DNA of 64,000 bases. Source: Pseudomonas sp. BMS12. GTDB lineage: Bacteria; Pseudomonadota; Gammaproteobacteria; Pseudomonadales; Pseudomonadaceae. The first letter of the stretch is position 1, and each line of letters starts with the position of its first letter. This document shows positions 34,592 through 45,417 of the stretch, piece by piece. The notes below the pieces were generated by a model. The model saw only the letters and a list, made by a program, of their open reading frames with translations, was not told the origin of the DNA and did not search any database. Both the position numbers and the translations under genes were made by a program. The stretch lies in the NCBI RefSeq assembly GCF_001592875.1, contig NZ_LSOF01000005.1, positions 432,793 to 496,792 of the forward strand. The letters run 5' to 3'.

Positions 34592-36001
34592 TTAGTCCTC
34601 GACCACCCAGGTGTCCTTGGTGCCACCGCCTTGCGACGAGTTGACCACCAGCGAGCCCTCGCGCAGTGCCACGCGGGTCAGGCCGCCCGGTACCAGACGC
34701 GTTTCGCGACCGGAAAGAACGAACGGACGCAGGTCGATGTGGCGGGGCGCGATGCCATTCTCGACGAAGGTCGGGCAGGTCGACAGGCTCAGCGTGGGCT
34801 GGGCGATGTAGGCCTCGGGGCGGGCCTTGAGGCGGGCGCGGAAGGCCTCGATCTCGGCCTTGCTGGCGGCCGGACCGACCAGCATGCCGTAGCCACCGGA
34901 GCCCTGGGTTTCCTTGACCACCAGCTCGGGCAGGTTGGCCAGCACGTGGGACAACTCCTCGGGCTTGCGGCACTGCCAGGTGGGCACGTTCTTGAGGATC
35001 GGCTCCTCGTCCAGATAGAAACGGATCATGTCGCCGACATAGGGATAGACCGACTTGTCATCGGCCACCCCGGTCCCCACCGCATTGGCCAGAATCACGT
35101 TGCCGCAGCGATAGGCAGCCAGCAGTCCGGGTACGCCGAGCATGGAGTCTGGGTTGAAGGCCAGCGGATCGAGGAAGGCGTCGTCCAGGCGCCGGTAGAT
35201 CACGTCCACCGGCTGCGGCCCGGAGGTGGTGCGCATGAACACCTTGTCGTCGCGCACCAGCAGGTCGGCGCCTTCCACCAGCTCCACGCCCATCTCGCGG
35301 GCAAGGAAGGCGTGCTCGAAATAAGCACTGTTGAAGCGCCCCGGCGTCAGTACCACGACGTTGGGATTGTCCAGCGGGCTGGAGCTTTTCAGGGTGTCGA
35401 GCAGCAGGCTCGGGTAGTGATCGATGGGCGCCACGCGCTGCATGGCGAACAGCTCGGGGAACAGGCGCATCATCATCTTGCGGTCTTCCAGCATGTAGCT
35501 GACGCCGCTGGGTGTGCGCAGGTTGTCTTCCAGCACGTAGTAGGTGCCGTCGCCGTCGCGCACCAGGTCGACCCCGGCGATGTGCGCGTAGATGTCGCGG
35601 TGCAGGTCGAGGCCCTGCATGGCCAATTGGTAACCTTCGTTGGCCAGCACCTGCTCGGGCGGAATGATGCCGGCCTTGAGGATGCGCTGATCGTGGTAGA
35701 GGTCGGCGAGGAACATGTTCAACGCCTGTACGCGCTGGATACAGCCAGCCTCGACGATGCGCCATTCGCTGGCGGGGATGCTGCGCGGGATGGTGTCGAA
35801 GGGGATCAGGCGCTCGGTGCCCTGCTCGTCCCCGTAGAGGGTGAAGGTGATGCCGGCCCGATGGAACAGCAGATCGGCCTCACGACGACGCTGCGCCTGC
35901 AACTCGGCCGGCGTATCCGCCAGCCAGCGGGCAAACTCTCGATAGTGCGAACGGACTGCGCCGCTCGCGTCGTTCATCTCATCAAAAAAAGTGCGGGGCA
36001 T
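34592..36001 (-). CDS. Circularly permuted type-2 ATP-grasp protein
   Basis: The 469-residue product has the circularly permuted ATP-grasp pattern, with 'GVDLVRDGDGTYYVLEDN', the family's 'TPSGVSYML' and a late KETQGSGGYGML nucleotide loop. Such enzymes are expected to ligate a carboxylate and an amine or thiol using ATP. It heads the cassette with alpha-E and transglutaminase genes. The start at 36001 is chosen because AAGGAG lies seven bases before it; a GTG at 36019 is in frame but less likely. Confidence 0.9.
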   Translation of the reverse strand: MPRTFFDEMNDASGAVRSHYREFARWLADTPAELQAQRRREADLLFHRAGITFTLYGDEQGTERLIPFDTIPRSIPASEWRIVEAGCIQRVQALNMFLADLYHDQRILKAGIIPPEQVLANEGYQLAMQGLDLHRDIYAHIAGVDLVRDGDGTYYVLEDNLRTPSGVSYMLEDRKMMMRLFPELFAMQRVAPIDHYPSLLLDTLKSSSPLDNPNVVVLTPGRFNSAYFEHAFLAREMGVELVEGADLLVRDDKVFMRTTSGPQPVDVIYRRLDDAFLDPLAFNPDSMLGVPGLLAAYRCGNVILANAVGTGVADDKSVYPYVGDMIRFYLDEEPILKNVPTWQCRKPEELSHVLANLPELVVKETQGSGGYGMLVGPAASKAEIEAFRARLKARPEAYIAQPTLSLSTCPTFVENGIAPRHIDLRPFVLSGRETRLVPGGLTRVALREGSLVVNSSQGGGTKDTWVVED

Positions 36002-36462
36002 GCCGTGGCTCCTTGTCACCCGGACAAGAGAGGCATCGCAAGGGCCGTGCCACGATTTTTTATCGTTTTAATTCAATAGCTTAAGTAAATAGCAGATGAC
36101 TATCGCACCAGTTCGGGGCGCTTTGCCAGGCCCCCGAATGGGGCACGCCCCAGCGCGTGGCAGCCTGGTGACCGACGGGATAGGCAGTCTCGACTTGCCG
36201 CGACGATAGCCGCTGCGCAGGCTGCGCCGCATCCAGGTGATGGCTCATCAAGCCTGCCATCTCGCCCGATCGGCCCTCGCCTTTTGGTCGACCACGCCTG
36301 CTGGCCGCTCGACTTCGGGCGGGCTTTTTATGTCGAGTGGAAAGCCGGCGCGGTCTGTCATTGCGCTGTAGGGGGGACTGGACGGGATTCAGGCCGTGCA
36401 GAAGCATCGCGGCCAAGACGGAGTGACGCCCACTGCGCCCAGACGGCGAGCACCGTGGCTCT
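36002..36462. other. Intergenic stretch, AT-rich near the ATP-grasp start
   Basis: The first 100 bases are AT-rich and should hold the promoter for the ATP-grasp gene on the minus strand, but no clear -35/-10 pair is called. The rest, including a G/C-rich inverted patch near 36300, holds no gene I can support. Confidence 0.4.
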
Positions 36463-36535
36463 GGTGGGAGCGGCTTTAGCCGCGAGGCAGGCGGAACAGT
36501 AGCTGCCCCTATCGCGGCTTAAGCCGCTCCCACTA
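36463..36535. repeat. REP pair (REPIN-like)
   Basis: GGGAGCGGCTTTAGCCGCGA at the left and the inverse form TCGCGGCTTAAGCCGCTCCC at the right flank about 27 bases. The whole unit can fold as one hairpin. It lies just after the end of the amidotransferase gene. Confidence 0.8.
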
Positions 36536-36544
36536 GAGATAGAG

Positions 36545-37276
36545 TTAACCGGCGCAAGCTATCGCGGGTTCGCCAAAGGCCAGGTTGAGCCAGTGCCGGT
36601 AAAGCCCTTCTGCCACCCAGTTAAGCGCGGCGACCCGGCTGGGCAGGTCGGCGAGCATCTGGTTCAGGCCCTGTTGGCTGGCCTGGGTTTCGTCGAGCAG
36701 GTGTGACCAGTCGCGCAACCACAGCTCCACTATCTCGGTGGTGACTTCGGGATGGCCCTGCAGGGCCAGCACCTTGTTGCCCCAGGCGAAGCCCTGGTTC
36801 GGACACCAGGGGCTGGACAGTAGCCATTCGGCGCCAGCAGGCAGGGCAAAGGTGTCGCCATGCCACTGGAACACCGGGAACTCACTGGGCAAATGCGCCA
36901 ACCAGGGGCTGGGGCTGGCCGTGTCGCGGCGCACCAAGGGTTGCCAGCCGGCCTCGGTGTAGGGCATGCGATGCACGTTCGCACCCAGGGCGCGGGCGAT
37001 CAGCTGACCGCCCAGGCAGTGGCCGATGATGGGGATGTCACGATGAATGAAGTGCCGCAATGCGGCCACTTCTGCCGCTATCCAGGGCAGCGGGTCGTTG
37101 ACGCTCATCGGCCCGCCCATCACCGCCACCGCGAGGGGACGATCCAGGTCATAGCCGTCGAGCTCGCCGAGGTCGGCGCGCAACACGGTGAAATCCAGCT
37201 GCTGAGCCTCAAGCACAGTGGCGAGGTGGCCCGGAGGACAATAATCGACGTGGGTCAAAATCAGGATGTCGGTCAT
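36545..37276 (-). CDS. Class I glutamine amidotransferase-like protein
   Basis: The 243-residue product has the GATase1 nucleophile loop GHCLGGQ (Cys87) and the His-Glu pair in QGHPEV. Stand-alone proteins of this kind resemble gamma-glutamyl hydrolases such as PuuD or GMP-synthase-type glutaminases, but the acceptor is unknown. It is between two REP-bearing gaps with no close partner. Confidence 0.87.
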   Translation of the reverse strand: MTDILILTHVDYCPPGHLATVLEAQQLDFTVLRADLGELDGYDLDRPLAVAVMGGPMSVNDPLPWIAAEVAALRHFIHRDIPIIGHCLGGQLIARALGANVHRMPYTEAGWQPLVRRDTASPSPWLAHLPSEFPVFQWHGDTFALPAGAEWLLSSPWCPNQGFAWGNKVLALQGHPEVTTEIVELWLRDWSHLLDETQASQQGLNQMLADLPSRVAALNWVAEGLYRHWLNLAFGEPAIACAG

Positions 37277-37422
37277 GACTACTCTCCGTTGTCCGCTTGC
37301 CAGAGCAAGGATCGTGCCGGAACACGGAACCTGCCGCGATCTGGCGGACTTATTCTTTCGAGCAGGCTAACCGAGGTGGGCATGACCGGCTAGTGCCGGC
37401 ACGTAATCTGTGGAGGGCTTTG

Positions 37423-37620
37423 GGTGAGAGCGGCTTTGGCCGCGAGGCGGGCAGATTGGCACTGCCCTTGTCGCGGCCAAGGCCCCTGCTACGACGCAAT
37501 GTGCAGCGCCGAGCCCAGACGATGGGCTAGGTTTTCGTGGGGCGGTTTAGCCGCGATGCAGGCGACACCCAGTTGCCCACTATCGCGGCTAAAGCGGAGT
37601 GCCGCCCAACCGCTCCCACA
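37423..37620. repeat. Cluster of four diverged REP copies
   Basis: Two inverted pairs follow each other: GAGCGGCTTTGGCCGCGAG with TCGCGGCCAAGGCCCC, then GGGGCGGTTTAGCCGCGAT with TATCGCGGCTAAAGCGG. The last copy is interrupted by about ten bases before CCGCTCCCAC. The cluster fills most of the gap between gdhB and the amidotransferase gene (37277-37645). Confidence 0.7.
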
Positions 37621-37645
37621 ACGGCGACAGCGCCGCCTTAGGCCG

Positions 37646-40600
37646 TCAGGAAGCGCTCAGCCCCAGCTTGTTGCTCTGTGCCAGGTCCATCAGCTCGCGA
37701 TTGGCCACGGCGTACATGGCGTAGTCGGTACCGGTGGCGCCGCGCAGTTCGGCAAGCATGGCCAGCCAGCGCTTGACCAGGGTGCGATGCTGTTCCAGCC
37801 AGAAGGCCACCCGCTCCTCGATGTCCTTCGGACCCTCGGCCATCTGCAGCACGGCGATGGTAATGGCGCGCTGCTGTCCGTCCAGGTCATCGCGGAACGC
37901 CTCGCGGGCCAGGGCCTGCCAGTTGTTCTCCACCGGCAGGCTGGTGATCTGCTGCAGATACCAGCTCAGCTCCAGGGCATCGCCGACCGCGAAGTAGGCG
38001 GTGGCCACTTCGCTGGCATCCTTGCCGGTGACGTCGGCAGCTTCGATGATCGGCAGCAGGGTGTACAGGTGGCTGGTGCCGGCCACCACGCGGGCCAGCT
38101 CCTCCGGCGCGCCGGCTTCGACGAAGCTCTGGTAGCGCGCCAGCCACTGCTCACGGGCCGGGCCTTCCAGCAGTTCGTCCAGGCGTCCGGCCAGGGCAGC
38201 GACGCGCGGGCCGAAGTGACCGACATCGCGGGCGGCGTCCAAATCGTCGCGACGGCTGCGCAGGAACCAGCGGGTAGCCCGGCGGCCCAGGCGCATTAGC
38301 TCGTCCATCAGCGCCAGTTGCAGCTCGGCCGGCACCTTGTAGTCCAGCGCCTCGATCTGCTGCCACCAGTGCGGCAGGCGGAACACGTCGCGCACAATGA
38401 CATAGGCGCCGGCGACATTAGCCGCGCTCATGCCGGTGGACTCCTTCAGGCGCTGCACGAAGGTGATGCCCATGTGGTTGACCAGGTCGTTGGCGATCTG
38501 CGTGCTGACGATCTCGCGCTTCAGGCGGTGACGGCCCATGGCTTCGGCGAACTTCTGCGTCAGGCGCGCCGGGAAGGCGGTCTCCATCTCGCGGGCCAGG
38601 TAGTCATCGTCCGGTACGCGGGATTTGAGCAGCGCTTCCTTGAGGTCGATCTTGCTGTAGGAGATCAGCACCGACAGTTCCGGCCGGGTCAGGCCGCGAC
38701 CGTTGGCGGCGCGCTCGTTGAGCTCGTCGTCACCGGGCAGGAACTCCAGGGCACGGTCCAGCTTGCCGGCCGCTTCCAGCGCGGCCATCAGGCGCTTGTA
38801 CTCCGGCAGACGCTCGCGAGCGCGGCGTTCGGCCAGGGACAGGGCTTGGGTCTGCTTGTAGTTGTTGCCCAGCACCAGGCTGCCGACATCGTCGGTCATG
38901 TCGGCCAGCAGCTTGTTGCGCTGCTTGCCGGTCATGTCGCCGGCGGAGACGATCTCGCCGAGCAGGATCTTGATGTTCACCTCATGGTCGGAGCAGTCCA
39001 CGCCACCGGCGTTGTCGATGAAGTCGGTGTTGCTGGCGCCGCCATTGAGGCCGTACTCCACCCGGCCCAGCTGGGTCATGCCGAGGTTACCGCCCTCGCC
39101 CACGACCTTGGCGCGCAGCTCGTTGCCATTGACCCGCAGGCCATCGTTGGCCTTGTCGCCGACATCGCCGTGGCTTTCCTTGCTGGACTTGACGTAGGTG
39201 CCGATACCGCCGTTCCACAGCAGGTCGACCGGCGCCTTGAGCAGGGCATTGAGCAACTCGTTGGGCGCCAGCTTGTCGGCGCTGATATCGAAGCGCTCCT
39301 TCATCTGCGGGCTGATGGCGATGCTCTTGGCGCTGCGCAGGAAGATGCCGCCACCTTCGGAAATCAGCTTGCTGTCGTAATCGGCCCAGGACGAGCGTGG
39401 CAGGGCGAACAGGCGCTGGCGCTCAACGAAGCTCTTGGCCGCATCCGGGTTGGGGTCGATGAAGATGTGCAGGTGGTTGAAGGCGGCCACCAGCTGCAAC
39501 TTGTCCGACAGCAGCAGGCCGTTGCCGAACACGTCGCCGGCCATGTCGCCGATGCCGATCACCGTGGTGTGATCCTGCTGCACGTCGATGCCGCGCTCAC
39601 GGAAGTGGCGCTGCACGCTGACCCAGCCGCCCTTGGCGGTGATGCCCATGCCCTTGTGGTCGTAGCCGGCCGAGCCGCCGGAGGCGAACGCGTCGCCCAG
39701 CCAGAAGCCATATTCCTCAGCAATGCCGTTGGCGATATCGGAGAAGGTCGCGGTGCCCTTGTCCGCGGCCACCACCAGGTAGGGGTCGTCGGCGTCGTGG
39801 CGCACCACGCCTTCCGGCGGTACCACCTGGCCGTCCTTGAGGTTGTCGGTGACATCCAGCAGGCCGCTGATGAAGATGCGGTAACAGGCGATGCCCTCGG
39901 CCTGGATCTCGTCACGGGTGCCACCCAGCGGCAGCTTGCGCGGGATGAAGCCGCCCTTGGCGCCCATCGGCACGATCACCGCGTTCTTCACCTGCTGCGC
40001 CTTGACCAGGCCGAGCACTTCGGTACGGAAGTCCTCCTCGCGGTCGGACCAGCGCAGGCCGCCGCGGGCGACGTCGCCGAAGCGCAGGTGCACGCCCTCG
40101 ACGCGCGGGCAGTAGACGAAGATTTCGAACTTGGGCACCGGCCGCGGAATATCCGGAATCAGCCGTGGGCTGATCTTGAAGCTGAAATAGTGCTTGGCCT
40201 GGCCGCCCTCGCCCGGCTGGTAGAAATTGGTGCGCAGGGTTGCCTTGATCAGGTCCAGGTAGCGCCGCAGGATGCGGTCCTCGTTGAGCACTGCAACGTT
40301 GTCCAGGGCGGCGAGAATCGCCTGCTCCAGCTTCTGCTGCTTGTCTTCCAGGTCCTCGGCGGTGAGCTTGCGCGCCAGGTAGAAGCGGGTGCGGAACAGG
40401 CGCACGAGTTCCTTGGCGATATCGGCATGGTTGACCAGGGTCGCCGCGATGTAGCTCAGGTCGAAGCCCAGGCGAATCTGCTTGAGGTAGCGGGCGTAGG
40501 CGCGCAGCAGCGCCACATCGCGCCAGGGCATGGAGGCCGTCAGCACCAGGCGGTTGAAGCCGTCGTTCTCGGCGGCGCCACCGACGATCTGCACGAAGGC

Positions 40601-42508
40601 TTCCTGCAGGGTGTCGTTGAGCTGCTGGATGTCGACACTGACGCCTTCGGCGGCGGTGAAGGCGAAGTCGTGAATCCAGAACTCACGACCGTCCTCGCGG
40701 CGCAGCTTGTAGGGGAACTCGCCAAGCACGCGCAGGCCGAGATTCTCCAGAATCGGCAGCACGTCGGACAGCGGCAGCGGCGTGTCGGCGTGGTACAGCT
40801 TGCAGTGCAACTCGCTCTCGGCCTGGGCCAGCGGCTGGTAGAAGCTCATCACCAGCGGGCGCTGCTCGGACAGACTGAACAGGTGCTGCATGTCCACCAC
40901 CGCCGAGTGCGGGGCGAAACGCTCGCGGTAGCCGGCCGGGAAGCCCTGCGGGAAGTCGGCCAGCACCTGGGTGCCCTGGGCCTCGCCGAAGCTCTCGACC
41001 ACCAGGCTGGCGTAGTCGTCCTTCCACGAGCGGCAGGCCTGCACCACTTCCTTCTCGATGCGCGCCTGGTCGATCGGCACGCGGTTCTTCGGGTCCACCT
41101 TGAGGATGAACTGCACCCGTGCCAGCACCGACTCGGAGAAGTAGGTCCAGAACTCGCAATCACTGGCGCCCAGGCGCTCCATGAGGATCTGCTGGATCTT
41201 CACCCGCGTTTCGGTGGAGTACACGTCGCGCGGCACGTAGGCCAGGCAGTAGGCGAAACGGCCGTATGGATCGCGGCGGATAAACAGGCGCAGCTTGTTG
41301 CGCTCCTGGATCTGCACGATGGCGATGGCGGTGTTGAACAGGTCGTCGACCGGCGTCTGGAACAGGTCGTCGCGCGGCAGCACCTCCAATACCTGTTCAA
41401 GCTCCTTGCCCAGGTGGGCCTGGCGATCGAAGCCGGAACGCTGGGCGATCTCGTCGACCTTGCGGCGGATATAGGGGATGCGGTTGACGCTCTGGGCATA
41501 CACCGAGGAGGTGTACAGGCCCATGAAGCGGCACTCCTTGACCACCTTGCCCTTGGCATCCAGCTCGCGAATGGAGACGAAGTCCGGATAGGCCGGGCGA
41601 TGCACGCGGCTCGGCGTGGCGGCCTTGGCGAAGGACAGCAGCTGCGGCTCGCGCAGGTAGTCGATGGCCTCCTTCTCGATATGCAGTTCGTCCTTCTTCA
41701 GGCCGGTACGCAGACGGCGCGACAGGCCCAGCAGGGAACCCTCGTCATACACCAGGTGGCCGCCGTCCTTCTCCTCGACCACGGTGAATTCCTCGTAGCC
41801 GAGGAAGGTGAAATGGTTGTCCAGCAGCCAGGCGAGGAAGGTCTTGATCTCCTCCAGCTCGGCGGCCTCGACCTTGAGCTTGGCCTTGTCCAGCCAGGCC
41901 AGCAGTTGCTCGGCCTTGGCCTTCATCGGGGAGAAGTCGGAAACGGCCAGGCGCACTTCCTCCAGCACCTCGTATAGCGCCTTCTCCAGAGCACGCAACT
42001 CCGTGGCGCCGGCACAGCGATCGATCTCCAGGTACATCAGCGCTTCCTGCTGGATGTCCTTGCCGCTGGTACCGCGCGGCAGCAGCTCCTGGCGCTCGCC
42101 GTTCTTCTTGCGCTTCACGCTGAACACGCTGTTCTGCAGGGTGTGGATGCTGTAGCCGCGGCGGTTCAGCTCCATGCGCACCGAGTCGACCAGGAACGGC
42201 TGGTCCAGGTGCAGCACTTCGACGGCCGTGTGGGTCGACTGCCAGCCGTGCTTCTCGTAGTCGGGGTTGTACACCCGCACTTCGGGCTTGGCGCTATCGA
42301 AGCGCTCCAGCAGGCGCCAGGAAGACAGGGTGCAGCCCGCCAGATCGCTGAGGCGGCGCTGGGTCAATTCGTCGAGGGATACGATGCCGAAGAACTGCTC
42401 GGCGAACAGCGCGACTTGCTGCAGCGCCTTGTCGCCGAGATGCTGAGCCAGTACCGCTTGCAGTTGCTGCTGGAAGTCGGCTTTGCTGGCCGCGGTGAAG
42501 AACGCCAT
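37646..42508 (-). CDS. gdhB: NAD-dependent glutamate dehydrogenase, large (L-GDH/180 kDa class)
   Basis: The 1620-residue product is the large NAD-GDH that turns glutamate into 2-oxoglutarate and ammonium in catabolism. The catalytic region near residues 800-1150 shows PMGAKGGFIPRKLPLGG and, further on, 'GIGDMAGDVFGNGLLLS' of the dinucleotide domain; long N- and C-terminal regulatory extensions (ACT-like at the N-terminus) are typical of this class. P. aeruginosa GdhB has almost the same length. The gene stands alone, with no close partner on the same strand. Confidence 0.96.
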   Translation of the reverse strand: MAFFTAASKADFQQQLQAVLAQHLGDKALQQVALFAEQFFGIVSLDELTQRRLSDLAGCTLSSWRLLERFDSAKPEVRVYNPDYEKHGWQSTHTAVEVLHLDQPFLVDSVRMELNRRGYSIHTLQNSVFSVKRKKNGERQELLPRGTSGKDIQQEALMYLEIDRCAGATELRALEKALYEVLEEVRLAVSDFSPMKAKAEQLLAWLDKAKLKVEAAELEEIKTFLAWLLDNHFTFLGYEEFTVVEEKDGGHLVYDEGSLLGLSRRLRTGLKKDELHIEKEAIDYLREPQLLSFAKAATPSRVHRPAYPDFVSIRELDAKGKVVKECRFMGLYTSSVYAQSVNRIPYIRRKVDEIAQRSGFDRQAHLGKELEQVLEVLPRDDLFQTPVDDLFNTAIAIVQIQERNKLRLFIRRDPYGRFAYCLAYVPRDVYSTETRVKIQQILMERLGASDCEFWTYFSESVLARVQFILKVDPKNRVPIDQARIEKEVVQACRSWKDDYASLVVESFGEAQGTQVLADFPQGFPAGYRERFAPHSAVVDMQHLFSLSEQRPLVMSFYQPLAQAESELHCKLYHADTPLPLSDVLPILENLGLRVLGEFPYKLRREDGREFWIHDFAFTAAEGVSVDIQQLNDTLQEAFVQIVGGAAENDGFNRLVLTASMPWRDVALLRAYARYLKQIRLGFDLSYIAATLVNHADIAKELVRLFRTRFYLARKLTAEDLEDKQQKLEQAILAALDNVAVLNEDRILRRYLDLIKATLRTNFYQPGEGGQAKHYFSFKISPRLIPDIPRPVPKFEIFVYCPRVEGVHLRFGDVARGGLRWSDREEDFRTEVLGLVKAQQVKNAVIVPMGAKGGFIPRKLPLGGTRDEIQAEGIACYRIFISGLLDVTDNLKDGQVVPPEGVVRHDADDPYLVVAADKGTATFSDIANGIAEEYGFWLGDAFASGGSAGYDHKGMGITAKGGWVSVQRHFRERGIDVQQDHTTVIGIGDMAGDVFGNGLLLSDKLQLVAAFNHLHIFIDPNPDAAKSFVERQRLFALPRSSWADYDSKLISEGGGIFLRSAKSIAISPQMKERFDISADKLAPNELLNALLKAPVDLLWNGGIGTYVKSSKESHGDVGDKANDGLRVNGNELRAKVVGEGGNLGMTQLGRVEYGLNGGASNTDFIDNAGGVDCSDHEVNIKILLGEIVSAGDMTGKQRNKLLADMTDDVGSLVLGNNYKQTQALSLAERRARERLPEYKRLMAALEAAGKLDRALEFLPGDDELNERAANGRGLTRPELSVLISYSKIDLKEALLKSRVPDDDYLAREMETAFPARLTQKFAEAMGRHRLKREIVSTQIANDLVNHMGITFVQRLKESTGMSAANVAGAYVIVRDVFRLPHWWQQIEALDYKVPAELQLALMDELMRLGRRATRWFLRSRRDDLDAARDVGHFGPRVAALAGRLDELLEGPAREQWLARYQSFVEAGAPEELARVVAGTSHLYTLLPIIEAADVTGKDASEVATAYFAVGDALELSWYLQQITSLPVENNWQALAREAFRDDLDGQQRAITIAVLQMAEGPKDIEERVAFWLEQHRTLVKRWLAMLAELRGATGTDYAMYAVANRELMDLAQSNKLGLSAS

Positions 42509-42771
42509 GGTGATGCTCCGCTGGGCTTGTTATTCGTCGGATGCCGGATAGGGCGCACGGCAGATCTGTGTCCAAGCAGTCTAGGCGATCGGTAGAACCT
42601 GCCAGTGCGCGTAACGACCACAAGGTCACGCGCAAGCTTAGCGATAGCGCGGCGCTCTGGATTGCGGCGCTGCGACATATTCGTTCATTGCCGGACGACC
42701 CCGGCGCCAGACTCCCGCGCCACACGGCAAGCTGCTAAGGTTCGGGCGCATTGCACGATGGCAGGGATTCC
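42509..42771. other. Divergent intergenic region between gdhB and DUF1353 genes
   Basis: This 263-base region should hold both promoters. A short dyad GACC-acaa-GGTC lies near 42617-42628. No clear promoter is called. Confidence 0.35.
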
Positions 42772-43719
42772 ATGCAGTACCCACATCTCACCCGCTCGCT
42801 GATCCGCCACTACGGCAACCTGTTGATCACCGCCATCGGTCTGGCCCTGCTCGGCCTCGCCGCCTGGCTGCACCCCGCGTGGATCGCCCCACTGCTATGG
42901 GCCGGCATACCGGTCTACCTGGGCGTACTGTTGCCGCGCTGGGTCGGCCGGAAGGAACGCCAGCGCCGTGCCGAGGCTGCCCTGGCCGGCGAGCAGGCCA
43001 AGTGGGGTTTCCCCTGTCGCGACCATGTCGGCCCCTGGCTGAATTTCATCGACCAGCCCCTCCTGCGCCACTGCCCGGAGTTCGCCGGGCGCTATTTCTA
43101 CAGCGAGTGGCTGCTGATCCACGATGGCCTGCTGATGGTCAACCCCGGCCAGTCACGGGTCGACCTGCTGCGCGGCGAAGTGCAGTACGACTTCGCCAGT
43201 CCCCAAACTTACGCCTGGGACGGCTGCACGCCCAAGGTGCCGTTTTACTGGCTGGCCATCATCGGCACCCCGGACTGGTGGGAGAAGTGCCACCGCGTAC
43301 TCGGTCTGCACGAAGGCCAGGTGGCCGAGCGCGAAGTGTTCTGGCCGCTGGCCCACCCTGCCAGCCTAATCCACGACGCCCTGTACCAGTATCTCAACGT
43401 CGCCCCGGTGGCCAAACACGAGGCCGATCTGCTGTTCCTGCGCATGCTGCGCGAGGCCGGCATGGCGCGTCTGCCCGCCTTCGCCTACTACCTGGCCGTG
43501 CGCCTGTTCGGCGCACCGGACGTACGCCACGGCCAGCCACCGAACTCTGGACTAAAGTGCCTGACGGAGATACCAACCTGCGGCGGAGGCTCACATGGCC
43601 AGGGACGGCAAACAACGCGCGATAGACTTGGCCCTGATGCTGCTGGCGACAATCTGTGCGCTGGGCGCACTGCTGCGGATGTTGTTCAGCAAGGCCGACA
43701 TCCTGCAGCGGATCGATGA
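42772..43719 (+). CDS. DUF1353-like membrane-associated protein; 3' end uncertain
   Basis: The frame encodes 315 residues: two N-terminal hydrophobic helices (about residues 17-55), then a DUF1353-like domain with 'FWPLAHPASLIHDALYQYL' as its core pattern. The protein looks normal to about residue 255, after which the tail is Gly/Arg-rich and low in pattern and overlaps the next gene by 125 bases. A frameshift near 43545-43560 into another frame would end the protein at 43625 instead. The function is unknown. ATG at 42772 has AGGGA close upstream. Confidence 0.65.
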   Translation: MQYPHLTRSLIRHYGNLLITAIGLALLGLAAWLHPAWIAPLLWAGIPVYLGVLLPRWVGRKERQRRAEAALAGEQAKWGFPCRDHVGPWLNFIDQPLLRHCPEFAGRYFYSEWLLIHDGLLMVNPGQSRVDLLRGEVQYDFASPQTYAWDGCTPKVPFYWLAIIGTPDWWEKCHRVLGLHEGQVAEREVFWPLAHPASLIHDALYQYLNVAPVAKHEADLLFLRMLREAGMARLPAFAYYLAVRLFGAPDVRHGQPPNSGLKCLTEIPTCGGGSHGQGRQTTRDRLGPDAAGDNLCAGRTAADVVQQGRHPAADR

Positions 43720-44308
43720 CACCACCCTGCTCTACCTCTGCAGCGCCGGCGCCCTGCTCCTGCTGCGCCAGGCCAAGACCTTCGCCTTTGGCGACCTCAA
43801 GGTCGAGTTCGAGCAGATCCGCGAGATCGCCGAGCAGGCCAAGCAAACGGCCGAAGTCGCCGAGGATGCCGCACGCTTTGGCCTGGGCCAGCCCCAGGCC
43901 GAGCCAGCGGGCACCGAGCAGGTGCTGGAGCGCCCACACATCGAGCCCGGCCCAATCGCCGACGACCCCTGGAAAGGTCAGTTCGGCGGCCTTGCCGAAC
44001 GCGACCAGCGCCGCCTCAGTGCCCGCGTCGAACCCTTTGCCGGCAGCGAGGACTGGTTCCTCGTCCACCTGCACCTGAGTTCGACCAATCCACGCCAGCC
44101 GCTGAGCGGCCCGGTGGAAATCTTTCTGCACCCCACCTTTGCCCGTCAGCGCATCAGCATCGACACGCCGCCCAGCGGCATCATCGAGCTGCGCCTGAAG
44201 GCCTGGGGGGCTTTCACTGTCGGCGTGCTGATCGAACACGAGCAACTTCTACTGGAGCTCGACCTGGCTGAACTAGAGGACGCGCCTGCGGTCTTCAGAA
44301 GCCGCTGA
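43595..44308 (+). CDS. pYEATS-domain membrane protein
   Basis: The 237-residue product has two N-terminal hydrophobic segments (about residues 10-30 and 44-58), a short coiled helix, and a C-terminal prokaryotic YEATS-like beta domain with VEIFLHPTFARQR and AWGAFTVGVLIE. In bacteria such domains are predicted to recognise modified lysines or other ligands at membranes; no function is proven. GGAGG lies five bases before the ATG. It overlaps the preceding gene. Confidence 0.78.
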   Translation: MARDGKQRAIDLALMLLATICALGALLRMLFSKADILQRIDDTTLLYLCSAGALLLLRQAKTFAFGDLKVEFEQIREIAEQAKQTAEVAEDAARFGLGQPQAEPAGTEQVLERPHIEPGPIADDPWKGQFGGLAERDQRRLSARVEPFAGSEDWFLVHLHLSSTNPRQPLSGPVEIFLHPTFARQRISIDTPPSGIIELRLKAWGAFTVGVLIEHEQLLLELDLAELEDAPAVFRSR

Positions 44309-44435
44309 CAGGCACTGCGCGGTGCCACTCATTCCCTGGATGAAGGGTTAGTCGAGACGCAGCCAATGCAGTAAAGTTGCCAACCCGAACGGGTGTATTC
44401 GGCGCCCAGTCAGTCCCTTTCCAGGAACCATCTCG

Positions 44436-45395
<960 letters not shown>

Positions 45396-45417
45396 CGGCT
45401 GCCGGCGAACCCGAACC

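Noticed and set aside
38318..41977. Very long open frame (1219 codons) on the plus strand opposite gdhB
   Set aside because: It is a high-GC antisense shadow: gdhB fits a full known family on the other strand and the plus frame has a His/Gln/Val-rich composition with no domain.
44312..44327. Hairpin GGCAC/GTGCC after the pYEATS gene as terminator
   Set aside because: No T-run follows; stem is only five bases.
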